From Mycolicibacterium aurum (GTDB taxonomy: Bacteria; Actinomycetota; Actinomycetes; Mycobacteriales; Mycobacteriaceae), in contig NZ_LR134356.1 in the NCBI RefSeq assembly GCF_900637195.1, positions 2,852,001 to 2,916,000 of the forward strand: a DNA stretch of 64,000 nucleotides. Direction: 5' to 3'. The translations under genes were made by a program, and so were the position numbers. The notes under the pieces are model-generated. The model was given only the letters and a program-made list of their open reading frames with translations. It had not been told where the DNA came from and made no database searches. Positions 51,342 through 60,496 of the stretch are shown here, one piece after another; positions within the stretch are counted from its first letter, which is position 1; the number at the start of each line of letters is the position of its first letter.

Positions 51342-52804
51342 GTCAATCCTCGGGTGTCGGTCTGGCGTCGCCAGTCGGCGATCGCAAAAGGTTCGGGCCG
51401 GGTGCCGGCGGCCACGACGGCGCCGAACAGGTCGGCACCGGCGTCCCGAGCGACCACGCGATGCCCGCGGGCAACCAGTGCGTCGTCGCCGGGGTGGCCC
51501 TCTTCGATGAGCAGATCGCCGTTCTGACTGCGCCACCGCAGCGCGCCGACGGCGTCCTGCAACGGCGTTCCGGTGATGGTCGCCGCGGTGAGCACCTGCA
51601 GCAGCGTCTGGACCTGACCGTCCGCCCCGGGAGTCGCGATGCCGAGCACGCCGTCGGGCGAGGTCACCATTGCCGGTGCGAGCGTGTGCACCGGCCGCTT
51701 GCCCGGGGCCGCGGCGTTGTCGCCGTCGGTGAACCCCGCCGCCCGGTTGTTCAGCACGATGCCCAGCTCGGGCACGAACACCCCGGAACCGAAGTCGTCG
51801 AAGACGCTCACCAGCGACGAGACGACCTGGCCCGTGGCGTCGGCCGTCGCCACGCCGGCGGTGTGCAGATAGGCCCGCGGGCCCGCGCGTCCCGAGGCGC
51901 GCTCGAGGTCGACGGCGAGGTCCAGATCGAGGAGTTCTTCGCCGTGTCGACACGACGAGCGGTGCTCGAAGGCCGCCCCCGTGACCTCGACGAGCAGGTG
52001 GTCGTCGACGGGCACGCCCCGCGACTCGAGGCGGCGCACCTGCTGCAGCGCCATGGCGAGCAGCACTCCCTGTGACATCGGCGGCTGGACGTGCACGAGT
52101 CCCGCGCCCCAGGCCACCGAAAGCGTTGTTGGACAGGGAGTCTCGTGTTCCGCCAGATCTGAGAGGGCGAGTGTTCCGCCGCAGCGGCGCACGGCGTCGA
52201 CGACGGCAGCTGCGCCAGAACCCGCATAGAAGGCGTCGCGTCCCTGGCGGGCAATGCCCTCGAGCAGGCGGGCCAGCTCGGGCTGCATCCACGGGCGACC
52301 GTGCGTCGCGGCGGTCAACAGCGACCAGTCCGCCGCGCCGCCGTCTTCCAGGCGGGCCCGCTGCTGAACGACGGCCGCGACAAGGTCAGGGTCGGGGACG
52401 ACGCCGCGGCGGGCGAGCTCGATCGCCGGCGTCAGGACAACCTCCAGCGGTAGACGTCCCCATCGCGAGCTCACGGTCAGCCAACCGTCGACGAGGCCGG
52501 GGACCGTCACCGAGGAGCCTCCGGAGTCGCGGGGCGCCGCGTCCAGTCCCTGCGGACTCAGCCCGGTCCCGTTCACCGCGGCCACGTGGTCGCGGTCGTG
52601 CACGAGCGCGAGCAGGTCGCCACCGAGGCCTGCCGCCTGCGGCAGCACCACGCAGATCACGGCCTGCGCGGCGACCGCGGCATCCGCCGCGCTGCCGCCG
52701 TGGTTCAGCACCTGGACGGCGGCCTGCGTGGCCAGCGGGTGCGCCGTGGATGCGGCGCCTCGCGCTCCTGTGGCGAGCGTGGCGCAATGGCCGGACTGGG
52801 GCAA
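51338..52804 (-). CDS. Gamma-glutamyltranspeptidase-family Ntn hydrolase
   Basis: 488 aa from a TTG start at 52804 (GGAGACC upstream); an in-frame extension to 53089 would run through the divergent gene and is rejected. ASTAHPLATQAAVQVLNHGG and SAADAAVAAQAV form the GGT N-terminal part, and LHTAGVATADATGQVVSSLV includes the nucleophilic Thr at the self-cleavage site, followed by FGSGVFVPELGIVLNNRAAG. There is no signal peptide, so it is cytoplasmic, unlike classical GGT. Members of this short group act on amides other than glutathione. It is first in the leftward unit. Confidence 0.88.
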   Translation of the reverse strand: MPQSGHCATLATGARGAASTAHPLATQAAVQVLNHGGSAADAAVAAQAVICVVLPQAAGLGGDLLALVHDRDHVAAVNGTGLSPQGLDAAPRDSGGSSVTVPGLVDGWLTVSSRWGRLPLEVVLTPAIELARRGVVPDPDLVAAVVQQRARLEDGGAADWSLLTAATHGRPWMQPELARLLEGIARQGRDAFYAGSGAAAVVDAVRRCGGTLALSDLAEHETPCPTTLSVAWGAGLVHVQPPMSQGVLLAMALQQVRRLESRGVPVDDHLLVEVTGAAFEHRSSCRHGEELLDLDLAVDLERASGRAGPRAYLHTAGVATADATGQVVSSLVSVFDDFGSGVFVPELGIVLNNRAAGFTDGDNAAAPGKRPVHTLAPAMVTSPDGVLGIATPGADGQVQTLLQVLTAATITGTPLQDAVGALRWRSQNGDLLIEEGHPGDDALVARGHRVVARDAGADLFGAVVAAGTRPEPFAIADWRRQTDTRGLT

Positions 52805-52851
52805 TGGAGGTCTCCGGGGAGCTCGTCGGAACGGCTTGCCAAAAGCGGCTG

Positions 52852-52875
52852 TGAGATAGAATATAAAGCATCTCA
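52852..52875. promoter_or_regulatory. Inverted repeat in the divergent promoter of the amide-catabolism locus
   Basis: TGAGAT (52852-52857) and ATCTCA (52870-52875), 12 bp apart, in the only AT-rich patch (GAATATAAAG) of the 93-bp gap between the GGT-like gene and the HbpS-like gene. TTGCCA (52836) and TAGAAT (52857) could be promoter boxes. A likely site for the GntR regulator of the locus. Confidence 0.5.
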
Positions 52876-52897
52876 ACAGCAATGTGAAGGAGTTCGG

Positions 52898-53383
52898 ATG
52901 ACTCAGCTCGTGGCCGCGGGGAGCACTGTCGGGGCGTCCGACCTGGTGCAGACGCCCGACATGTCGCTCGCGGTCGCCGAGCTCATGCTCGCGGAGGTCA
53001 AGGCGCGCGCATCGGCCCAGGGGCTGCGATTGGCCGCGGCCGTCGTCGACCGCGGCGGCAACCTGGTGGCCGCCATGCGCATGGACCACGCCCAGCTCGG
53101 CGCGAGCTCACTGGCCCTCGACAAGGCGGTGACAGCGGTCTCCTTCGGCATGCCGACCGCGGCCTGGATCCACAGCAGCGCCCCCGGCGGAAGTGACTGG
53201 GGACTGGCGCACACCCTCGGCGGCCGGGCGATCGTCTTCCCCGGCGGCGTTCCGGTGTTCGCCGGGACGCACCTGGTCGGCGGGTTGGGCGTCAGCGGAG
53301 CCGCCTCCGAGACCGACGCGGCCTGCGCCGCGCTGGCGGTGCAGGGCCAGGGACTCGAAGTCGACGCCGAGGAGACCCCGTGA
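52898..53383 (+). CDS. HbpS/GlcG-family protein
   Basis: 161-aa single-domain protein of the heme-degrading/HbpS (GlcG) family: AVVDRGGNLVAAMRMDHAQL, SLALDKAVTAVSFGMPTAAW, GRAIVFPGGVPVF and LVGGLGVSGAASETDAACA. These often accompany glycolate, diol and acid catabolism genes and some bind heme; the function here is unclear. ATG 52898 is preceded by GAAGGA. Its stop overlaps the SDR gene by GTGA. Confidence 0.9.
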   Translation: MTQLVAAGSTVGASDLVQTPDMSLAVAELMLAEVKARASAQGLRLAAAVVDRGGNLVAAMRMDHAQLGASSLALDKAVTAVSFGMPTAAWIHSSAPGGSDWGLAHTLGGRAIVFPGGVPVFAGTHLVGGLGVSGAASETDAACAALAVQGQGLEVDAEETP

Positions 53384-54126
53384 GTAGCGTCCTCGTTGCG
53401 GGCGGCGCGACGGGCATCGGGGCGGCCGCGGTCCGCGCCTTCCGTCGGCGCGGTGACCGGGTGCTGCTCGCCGACCGCAACGAGGAGGCCGGCAAAGCCC
53501 TCGTCGCCGAAGATCTCCCGGGCGAGGCCTCGTTCCTGCGTAGCGACTTCACCGAGAGCGACGCCGCGCAGGCCGCGGTCGAGGCCGCGGTCAGCTTCAA
53601 CGTCGGGTCTCTCGACGCGGTCTTCTACAACGCGGCAGTGCTGGAGGCGCGGCCTCTCGGCGAATGGACCGCGCAGGACTGGGACCGCAGCGCGGCGGTG
53701 AACCTCCGCGCGCCGTTCCTGATGGCGCAGGCCGCCGCACCACACCTGCGCAAGTCCGACACCGGCCGCGTCATTCTCACCTCGTCGACGGGGGCGTTCC
53801 GTGGGCACGCGGGCATGCCGGCCTACCACGCCACCAAGGCAGGACTCCTCGGCATGGTGCGCGCCCTAGCCGACGAACTCGGCCCCGACGGTGTGACGGT
53901 CAACGCCGTCTGCCCTGGATGGGTGGACACGCCCTTCAACAGCGCGTTCTGGGGTCACCAGCAGGACCCCGCCCGGGCCCTCGAAGAGCTCACCGAGCAG
54001 ATCCCGCTGCGCCGACAGGCCGACCCCGATGACATGACCGGCCTACTGCTGTTCCTCGCCTCCTCCGCGTCGTCGTACATCACCGGGCAGGCACTGGTGA
54101 TCGACGGCGGCTATACCTCCGTCTGA
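53380..54126 (+). CDS. SDR dehydrogenase
   Basis: 248 aa. The cofactor loop is GGATGIGAA (8-16), NAAVLE follows the fourth strand, LTSSTG holds the Ser, and YHATK is the catalytic Tyr-x3-Lys, with VIDGGYTS at the end. It is coupled to the HbpS-like gene by GTGA overlap and lies 12 bp before the lyase gene. Presumably it oxidises or reduces a pathway intermediate. Confidence 0.92.
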   Translation: MSSVLVAGGATGIGAAAVRAFRRRGDRVLLADRNEEAGKALVAEDLPGEASFLRSDFTESDAAQAAVEAAVSFNVGSLDAVFYNAAVLEARPLGEWTAQDWDRSAAVNLRAPFLMAQAAAPHLRKSDTGRVILTSSTGAFRGHAGMPAYHATKAGLLGMVRALADELGPDGVTVNAVCPGWVDTPFNSAFWGHQQDPARALEELTEQIPLRRQADPDDMTGLLLFLASSASSYITGQALVIDGGYTSV

Positions 54127-54138
54127 ACAGGTGCGTGC

Positions 54139-55359
54139 ATGACGACTGTCGAGATCTACGCCAATCCCGCCGCCCGGCCGGCGGTACCGACGGCCGGGTT
54201 CACGCCGGAGAGTCGGGTGCCGCTGGACACCCATGCGACGCTGCCCGGCTACGCGCCCACCGAACTGCACTCCTGCCCCGGACTCGCGGCCCGGCTCGGT
54301 GTGCGCACCGTGCTGGTCAAGGACGAGTCCGAACGACTCGGCCTCCCGTCGTTCAAGATCCTGGGCGCGTCCTGGGCCGCTCTGACCACGGTGCAGGCAG
54401 CGTGGGGCGGTGAATCGGACGGGCCCTTGTCCGTCGCCACGGTGCGCGCGGCCATCGGGTCGACGACGGGCCGGGGTCTGGTGGCGGCCACCGACGGTAA
54501 TCACGGGCGCGGAATCGCCCGCGTCGCACAGCTTCTGGGCCTGGAATCCACCATCCTCGTGCCCGAGGGCACCTCGCAGGCGCGCATCGACGCGATCGCG
54601 TCGGAGGGCGCGGTGGTCGAGGTCGTCGACGGCACGTACGACGACGCGATCTCAGCCTCGGCGCGGCTGGCCGACGACTCCCACCTCGTCGTGTCCGACA
54701 CGTCCTGGGAGGGCTACACCGCCGCCCCCCGAGCCGTGGTCGAGGGCTACTCGACGATGTTCTTCGAGATCGACGACGCCCTCGCCGAGCACGGTCTCCC
54801 CCAACCCGACGTCCTCGCGCTGCAGGCCGGGGTCGGCGCCTTCGCCGCCTCCGGTCTGCGCCACTTCCGCGACGGTCGTGAGCGGCCGCCTGCGATTGTG
54901 ATCATCGAGCCGTCGAGTGCCAACTGCCTGATGGCGTCCGCCCGCGCCGGCGGGCTCACCCTGGTGCCCGGCCCGCACCGGTCCTCGATGGCGGGGCTCA
55001 ACTGCGGTATGCCCTCCGAGCTGGTCTGGCCCCTACTGGCCGCCGGCACCGACGTCTTCGTCGGCATCGGCGACGAGTACGCAGAGGAGGCCATGCGGGC
55101 CCTCGCCGACGAGGGCATCGTCTCGGGAGAGTCGGGAGCGGCGGGACTCGGGGGACTGCTGGCGCTGGCCGAACGCGGCACGCCCGAGGAACGGTCACGA
55201 GCGGGGCTGCACACGGATGCGTGCGTGCTCATCGTGAACACCGAGGGCGCCACCGATCCGGCCAATTACGAACGCGTCGTGGGCCGTTCGGCCGCTGACG
55301 TCGCATCAGCTCGGGACCACCTGGTGTTCAGCAACGGCGCTGACCACCACGATCACTGA
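54139..55359 (+). CDS. Diaminopropionate ammonia-lyase-like PLP enzyme
   Basis: 406-aa fold-type II PLP enzyme. The Schiff-base lysine is K73 (SFKILGASW), ATDGNHGRG is the phosphate/asparagine loop, LALQAGVGAFAASGL replaces the glycine-rich loop, and EPSSANCLMASARAGG and SMAGLNCGMPSEL follow as in DpaL/YgeX. Members convert 2,3-diaminopropionate to pyruvate and ammonia. It lies between an SDR and an NCS1 transporter, in the rightward half of the amide-catabolism locus. Related serine/threonine dehydratases are less likely because of the SFKILGASW and LNCG motifs. Confidence 0.88.
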   Translation: MTTVEIYANPAARPAVPTAGFTPESRVPLDTHATLPGYAPTELHSCPGLAARLGVRTVLVKDESERLGLPSFKILGASWAALTTVQAAWGGESDGPLSVATVRAAIGSTTGRGLVAATDGNHGRGIARVAQLLGLESTILVPEGTSQARIDAIASEGAVVEVVDGTYDDAISASARLADDSHLVVSDTSWEGYTAAPRAVVEGYSTMFFEIDDALAEHGLPQPDVLALQAGVGAFAASGLRHFRDGRERPPAIVIIEPSSANCLMASARAGGLTLVPGPHRSSMAGLNCGMPSELVWPLLAAGTDVFVGIGDEYAEEAMRALADEGIVSGESGAAGLGGLLALAERGTPEERSRAGLHTDACVLIVNTEGATDPANYERVVGRSAADVASARDHLVFSNGADHHDH

Positions 55360-55370
55360 GGAGCACGCGC

Positions 55371-56822
55371 ATGTCGCACACACCGGAGACGGTTGAGGTC
55401 AGCCGCCTCGAGACCAGTCACATCGACGTCATCGACCCGGGTCAGCGCCATGGCACACCCCGGGATCTGTTCACCGTCTGGTTCTCGGGCAACCTCAGCA
55501 TCGGCAACGCCATCTTCGGCGCGTTGGCGATCATCGTCGGCAACACTTTCTGGTGGTCCGTCGCCGCTGTACTCGTGGGCAACCTGGTCGGCGGGACGTT
55601 CATGGCCCTGCACTCGGTGCAGGGCGCGCGGCTCGGGGTTCCTCAGCTGATCCAGAGTCGCGGACAGTTCGGGTTCCTGGGCGCGCTTTTGCCGGTGGTG
55701 CTGGCCGCCTTTCTCTACTGCGGTTTCTTCGTGGTCACCGCCGTGCTGGGTGGGCAGGCCCTCTCGGCGGCGATGCCGGGGACGTTCAGCGTCAACGGCG
55801 GTCTCGTGCTGCTGGCGCTGCTGAGCCTGGGTGTCGCACTGCTCGGCTACCGCGCCATCCACCTCGCTGCCCGCTGGGCAATCTGGCCCCTGGCGGCCGC
55901 CGTGGTGGTGGTGACCGTCGGCTCGATCCTCCACGGTGGCGTTGAGCTCACCGCGGGCTCCTTCCAGGCCGGTCCCTTCTTCACAGCAGTCGGCCTGATG
56001 GCGACCTTCCTGCTGACCTACGCGCCGTACGTCTCCGACTACTCTCGCTACCTGCCCGAGAACAGCTCCGCCACGGCGTGTTTCGGGTGGACCTTCAGCG
56101 GGGTGTTCATCTCCGCCACCTGGTGCAATCTGCTGGGCGTGGTGCTGGCCGCGCAGATCGGGGGCACCGACATGTTTCTCGCCACCCGCGAGGTGGTCGG
56201 TGTCGAGTGGATCGCCGTGGCGACGCTGTTGGTCACCGCGCTGGCCATCGCAGGCAACAACGCGCTGAACCTCTACGGAGGCATGCTGAACCTGATCACC
56301 GCGATCTCGTCGTTCAAGGACGTGCGACCCTCGGTGCTCGTGCGTCTGGGGTTCCTGCTGCCGACCTTCGCGATCGGGCTGTGGCTCGCCCTCAACGTCA
56401 CCGACAACTTCTCCGCCCAGCTCACGAACTTCCTGTCGTTCCTGACACTCGGTTTCGTTCCCTGGGGTGCGATCAACCTGCTCGACTTCTACCTTGTCAG
56501 GCACGGAAGCTACGACGTGCGGGCGTTCTTCACCCGCCGCGGCGGGGTCTACAACCACGACCCGGCCACCTGGACCTACGGCGGGTTCAACTTCCAGGCA
56601 CTGATCGCCTACGTCATCGGGGTGGCCGTATCGCTGCCCTTCGTCACCAACGGCTGGTACGCCGGCCCCATCGCCGAGAAGCTCGGGGGTGCAGACCTGT
56701 CCTGGGTACCGGGCCTTATCGTCACCGGCGCGGTGTACCTCGGACTTACGACAATTGCTGGAGCGCAACGTCATCAGTCGGTAGCTCCAGTGAACACGGC
56801 GGTGCCGGGAGGGGCGCGATGA
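55371..56822 (+). CDS. NCS1-family transporter (purine/cytosine/hydantoin permease)
   Basis: 483 aa with 12 predicted transmembrane segments. The NCS1 features FTVWFSGNLSIGNAIFGALA in helix 1, GARLGVPQLIQSRGQFGFLG near helix 3, and YVSDYSRYLPENSS (loop 6-7) are clear. The family imports nucleobases, hydantoins and related compounds with H+ or Na+. ATG 55371 has GAGGAG ten bases upstream. It follows the lyase gene by 11 bp and is coupled to the next SDR by ATGA, so it is the likely importer for the pathway substrate. Confidence 0.93.
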   Translation: MSHTPETVEVSRLETSHIDVIDPGQRHGTPRDLFTVWFSGNLSIGNAIFGALAIIVGNTFWWSVAAVLVGNLVGGTFMALHSVQGARLGVPQLIQSRGQFGFLGALLPVVLAAFLYCGFFVVTAVLGGQALSAAMPGTFSVNGGLVLLALLSLGVALLGYRAIHLAARWAIWPLAAAVVVVTVGSILHGGVELTAGSFQAGPFFTAVGLMATFLLTYAPYVSDYSRYLPENSSATACFGWTFSGVFISATWCNLLGVVLAAQIGGTDMFLATREVVGVEWIAVATLLVTALAIAGNNALNLYGGMLNLITAISSFKDVRPSVLVRLGFLLPTFAIGLWLALNVTDNFSAQLTNFLSFLTLGFVPWGAINLLDFYLVRHGSYDVRAFFTRRGGVYNHDPATWTYGGFNFQALIAYVIGVAVSLPFVTNGWYAGPIAEKLGGADLSWVPGLIVTGAVYLGLTTIAGAQRHQSVAPVNTAVPGGAR

Positions 56823-57637
56823 CAGGGATGTCACAGACGGGGCCGAAGCCCTTGTTGGAGGGACGGACGGCGGTCGTCACGGGGGCCGCACGCGGCATCG
56901 GCCTGAGCATTGCGACTCGACTGGCCGCTCACGGCGCCCGCGTGGCGCTGCTGGACCTCGACGACGAGCAGACGCAGGCTGCGGCGCGTCAGGTTCAGGA
57001 GTCGACGGGCAGCCGCACGCTGGGCCTCGCCGCGGACGTGACCGACGCCGCCCGCCTGCGCGAGGCGGCGGACGCTATCGAGACAGACCTGGGCCCGGTG
57101 AACGTGGTGGTCCCGAACGCGGGCATCTTGGTGCTCAAGACCGCTCTCGACATCGAGCCGCAGGAGTTCGACGCGGTGCTGCGCGTCAATCTTTTCGGAG
57201 CGTTCCTGACCGCCGTCGAGTTCGCGCGACGGATGCCGCGCAGCGGGGCGGACGGCCGGATCATCTTCACGTCCTCGCTTTTCGGCCTGCGCGGTGGCGT
57301 GGGCAATGCGGCCTACGCCGCATCGAAGTTCGGCATTCTCGGTATGGCGCAGAGCATGGCCGCCGAGCTTGCCCCCTCCGGAATCCGGGTCAACAGTGTG
57401 TGTCCCGGCCAGATCGAGTCGGCGATGATCCGGCAACTTTTCGAGGATCGCGCCGCCGCCAACGGCACCACCCCCGAGGGCGAGCGCTCCGCGTTCGCGC
57501 GCCACATCCCGCTCGGCGGCCTGGGCGACCCTGACGACGTAGCGAACACCTACGTCTACCTTGCCTCTCCGCTGAGCAGCTACGTCACCGGCCAGCACAT
57601 CGTCGTGGACGGTGGCTGGAGCGTCGGGTCCGCCTGA
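56819..57637 (+). CDS. SDR dehydrogenase
   Basis: 272 aa: cofactor loop TGAARGIG (about 21-28), NAGIL (about 100-104), FTSSLFG with the serine, YAASK catalytic Tyr-x3-Lys, and a longer region EDRAAANGTTPEGERS before the C-terminal VVDGGWSV. The start ATG 56819 overlaps the stop of the transporter gene. It is the second SDR of the locus; together they could oxidise both hydroxyl groups or act in series. Confidence 0.92.
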   Translation: MTGMSQTGPKPLLEGRTAVVTGAARGIGLSIATRLAAHGARVALLDLDDEQTQAAARQVQESTGSRTLGLAADVTDAARLREAADAIETDLGPVNVVVPNAGILVLKTALDIEPQEFDAVLRVNLFGAFLTAVEFARRMPRSGADGRIIFTSSLFGLRGGVGNAAYAASKFGILGMAQSMAAELAPSGIRVNSVCPGQIESAMIRQLFEDRAAANGTTPEGERSAFARHIPLGGLGDPDDVANTYVYLASPLSSYVTGQHIVVDGGWSVGSA

Positions 57638-57645
57638 GTCACGGG

Positions 57646-58377
57646 ATGAAGAACGACAGGTGGGTTGTCTGGTCGATGTTGACGCTGTCCTTCACCACCG
57701 GGATCCTGGACGCGGCAACTTATCTGGGGCTGCACGGAGTGTTCACGGCCAACATGACGGGCAACCTGATCTTCATCAGCCTCGGAATCACCGATGAGGC
57801 AACGGTTCCCGTGTTCCGAGCGTTCCTGGCACTGGGCGGATTCGGGGTCGGAGCGGCAGCGGCCGGCCGGTTGTTGCGGCGCACCGAGACGGGTTCTTTC
57901 GGCGATTGGCGGGTCGGGGTCAGCGTCCTCTTCGTCGCCGTGGTGCTGGCCGCGTGCGCGCTCGCACACGGTTTGAGCGTGGGGAGCGCTCTGGTGCTGG
58001 ACACGCTGACGGTGGCCCTCGCGTTCGCGATGGGAGTCCAGGCAATGGCGGCCCGTCGGGTCGGCGTCGGGGACGTGACGACCGTCGTGGTCACGTCGAC
58101 CCTTGCTGGCCTGATGGGCGAGAACCGGCTCACAGGCCGGTCGGCCGATCGCTCCCTCACCTCGCGGCGCGCCCTCGCCGTCGCCACTATGGGGGTGGGT
58201 GCTGTGGTGGGCGCACTCCTGATGCATGTCTCGGTGGAGCTCGCCATCGCGGTGCCCGCGGTGCTGACGTTCTGCGTCGCGGCTGTACTGACCATGCGCG
58301 CCAGAAGATCGACCGTGAGCGGCACCTCAGCGCGCACGCACAGCTCCCCTCAGGACGCCGGCGCCACAGCGCGATAA
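57646..58377 (+). CDS. YoaK-family (DUF1275) membrane protein
   Basis: 243 aa with about six transmembrane helices. The family start WSMLTLSFTTGILDAATYLG and HGVFTANMTGNLIFISLGI is exact, and VQAMAARRVGVGDVTTVVVT in the middle is the conserved second motif. Its function is unknown; it may be a small-molecule permease. It begins 8 bp after the SDR stop and is the last gene of the rightward unit. It is convergent with the MmyB-type regulator (7 bp between stops). Confidence 0.92.
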   Translation: MKNDRWVVWSMLTLSFTTGILDAATYLGLHGVFTANMTGNLIFISLGITDEATVPVFRAFLALGGFGVGAAAAGRLLRRTETGSFGDWRVGVSVLFVAVVLAACALAHGLSVGSALVLDTLTVALAFAMGVQAMAARRVGVGDVTTVVVTSTLAGLMGENRLTGRSADRSLTSRRALAVATMGVGAVVGALLMHVSVELAIAVPAVLTFCVAAVLTMRARRSTVSGTSARTHSSPQDAGATAR

Positions 58378-58384
58378 CGGGCGG

Positions 58385-59269
58385 TCATCCGCTGCGGGTG
58401 TGAAGCTCGGTCACCGACGCATCCTGACCGGCCCAAGACGCCAACACGGCCAATTTGGCAGCGGCCTGCTCTCCCCCGTCGACGGTGTAGACATTCATCT
58501 GCAGGCCGGGTTCGTTGGGCAGATCCATGGACTCGAACTTCAGGTCGAGGCGGCCAACCGCGGGATGGTTCACTCGCTTGCTCCCGTGTCCTTTCAGCCG
58601 TACGTCCTGTGAAGACCACTGTCGTCGAAATAGTTCGCTGTGCGTTGACAATTCGCTCACCAAGGCGATGAGGTCGCCGTCGTCGGGATGGGTGCCCAGT
58701 TCCATGCGCAACATCGCGGCCGCATTCCGCGCCACCCGGTCGTAGTCGACGAAGAATCTCTGAGCCTCGCTGGGGTTCATGTAGACGAACCGCACCGTGT
58801 TGGCGGGCCGCCGCGAATCGGCGAGCACCGGCGAATACAACGCGCGCCCAAGATCATTCGTCGCGAGCACATCATAACGTCTGTTGCGGATCAACGCGGG
58901 CGCGCCGGTGATCGCATCGAGCACCGCCTGCAGCGCCGGGCGCACCGTTGCAGCAGGCGTCGGATGCGGTCGACCCCCGGACCGGCGCGCGAGGTGGAAC
59001 AGGTGATCGCGCTCTGCTTGGCTGAGTTGTAAGGCCGTGGCCACCCCGTCGAGCACCCTCTCCGAGGTGCCGACCAGGCCGCCGCGCTCGATGCGCACGT
59101 AATACTCGACCGACACCCCGGCGAGTAGCGCTACCTCCTCCCGACGCAGACCCTCGACCCGACGTTTCGCACCGTAGGCAGGCAGTCCGGCCATCTCAGG
59201 CGAGATGCGGGCGCGACGCGACCTCAGAAAGTCTCGGATCTCGGTGCGCAAATCAAGCGTGGCGGTCAT
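58385..59269 (-). CDS. Xre-type regulator with MmyB-like ligand-binding domain
   Basis: 294 aa. The N-terminal helix-turn-helix (EIRDFLRSRRARISPEMAGL, REEVALLAGVSVEYYVRIER) is followed by an MmyB-type PAS-like domain with NDLGRALYSP, RFVYMNPSEAQRFFVDYDRV and VGRLDLKFESMDLPNEPGLQ. These regulators sense fatty acids or other small ligands and are common in actinobacteria. It reads toward the rightward unit and is separated from the SDR at 59367 by 97 bp; the latter lies upstream in the same direction. Confidence 0.92.
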   Translation of the reverse strand: MTATLDLRTEIRDFLRSRRARISPEMAGLPAYGAKRRVEGLRREEVALLAGVSVEYYVRIERGGLVGTSERVLDGVATALQLSQAERDHLFHLARRSGGRPHPTPAATVRPALQAVLDAITGAPALIRNRRYDVLATNDLGRALYSPVLADSRRPANTVRFVYMNPSEAQRFFVDYDRVARNAAAMLRMELGTHPDDGDLIALVSELSTHSELFRRQWSSQDVRLKGHGSKRVNHPAVGRLDLKFESMDLPNEPGLQMNVYTVDGGEQAAAKLAVLASWAGQDASVTELHTRSG

Positions 59270-59366
59270 CCATTCACCGTAGGCCCGCGCTGCATCTGCT
59301 GGGAGGTACCGCCAGTACCCCGACGCCGCGACGTTTTGGCGTCGTTATTGATGTCCTCGCTGTGGC

Positions 59367-60161
59367 CTACGCGGTCGTGGCGATCCCTCCGTCGACAGGG
59401 ACGATTGCGCCGGTAAGGTACGCGCCTGCCCTGCTGGCGAGGAACACCGCGACACCCGCCATGTCATCGTCGCGCCCGATCCGGCGCAACGGGGCCGACG
59501 CCGCGATGGCCTCGCCGAACTCGTCGAGGGTTGCCGCCATCATCGTCGATGGAAACGGTCCCGGTGCAACCGCGTTCACCGCGATGTGCTGCGGGCCCAG
59601 CTCCTTGGCAAGCACCCGGGTCAGTTGATGCAGTGCAGCCTTGCTGCTGGAGTACGAGTAGTTGGGCCGGTTGGGGATATGGATGGCGGCGATGCTGCCG
59701 ATGTTGATGATCCGCGCGGGATCGTCGGCGGTCCCCGCGTCACGAAGCGCCGGCAGCAGCGCCTGCACCAGCCAGAACGGCGACTTGAGGTTGAGATCGA
59801 TGACCGTGTCCCAGGCTTGGTCCGGGAACGTCGCCAGCGGCTCGTCCCACATGGCGCCCGCATTGTTGACAAGGATGTCGAGACCCCCGGAGTCGGCCGT
59901 GGCGAGGTGAGCGAGGCGCTCGCACTCGTCGTGCCGGGACAGGTCGGCGGGGACCGCCCAGACGTCGCCGAATTCGGACAGCTGTTCCTGCGCCCGAGCG
60001 CAGGCTTCGGCGTTGCGTGAGCTGATGAGCACGCGGGCGCCCGCCTGGAGAAGCCCACGCGCGATCATCATCCCGATGCCCCTGGTGCCACCGGTGACGA
60101 GGCCCCGCTTACCACTCAGATCGAAAAGTTCAGCATGCGTTGCATATTGGCCGTGTGCCAC
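59367..60161 (-). CDS. SDR dehydrogenase (gluconate 5-dehydrogenase-like)
   Basis: 264 aa: GTRGIGMMIARGLLQAG (cofactor loop at residues 22-28), NNAGAMWDEP, NIGSIAAI with the serine, and YSYSSSKAAL as the catalytic Tyr-x3-Lys. The FDLSGKRGLVTGG start is characteristic of the gluconate 5-dehydrogenase group. It reads leftward toward the MmyB-type regulator, which might control it. A 335-bp gap with no evident gene lies upstream. Confidence 0.92.
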   Translation of the reverse strand: MAHGQYATHAELFDLSGKRGLVTGGTRGIGMMIARGLLQAGARVLISSRNAEACARAQEQLSEFGDVWAVPADLSRHDECERLAHLATADSGGLDILVNNAGAMWDEPLATFPDQAWDTVIDLNLKSPFWLVQALLPALRDAGTADDPARIINIGSIAAIHIPNRPNYSYSSSKAALHQLTRVLAKELGPQHIAVNAVAPGPFPSTMMAATLDEFGEAIAASAPLRRIGRDDDMAGVAVFLASRAGAYLTGAIVPVDGGIATTA

Positions 60162-60496
60162 TGATCACCTTTCTGGTCGGTCGAACAAGACGGTTACTTA
60201 CCTGCGCCGCGGTACCAGTTACGACGCACTGGATCTCTCCTGGGTCCGCCGGCAACCTTCCGTAGCAAGTTAGGCGGTTTTCCGGACGCGAAGGAGATTC
60301 CCGCGGTACGGGTACTGGCAGACCCCCGCGCGGTGCGGCGCATCGATATGGCGGTCTTCGGCAGAGGCCGCTGGCGGGACACGCGGTTGCAATGTCGATT
60401 AACGGGAACCCCTCTGCTACCGGCCCCGTCACTCGACGACAGCTGATGACCATTTCGCGCCAGTACGCGACAACTCCCGAAGAAGAGAGCCAAAGC
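60162..60496. other. 335-bp divergent region, nothing certain
   Basis: It lies between the SDR and the coiled-coil gene. I see no gene. An in-frame ATG at 60392 could add 35 residues to the coiled-coil protein, but the translated stretch is low in quality and a better ribosome site precedes 60497. No clear operator or hairpin. Confidence 0.5.

Noticed and set aside
52805..53089. N-terminal extension of the GGT-like protein by 95 residues
   Set aside because: It would lie over the divergent HbpS-like gene and its promoter, and the added residues are not GGT-like; the TTG at 52804 fits the family start.
55353..56834. Leftward open frame of 493 codons opposite the NCS1 transporter
   Set aside because: The translation is low-complexity and charged with no domain, while the rightward strand is a clear 12-helix transporter.
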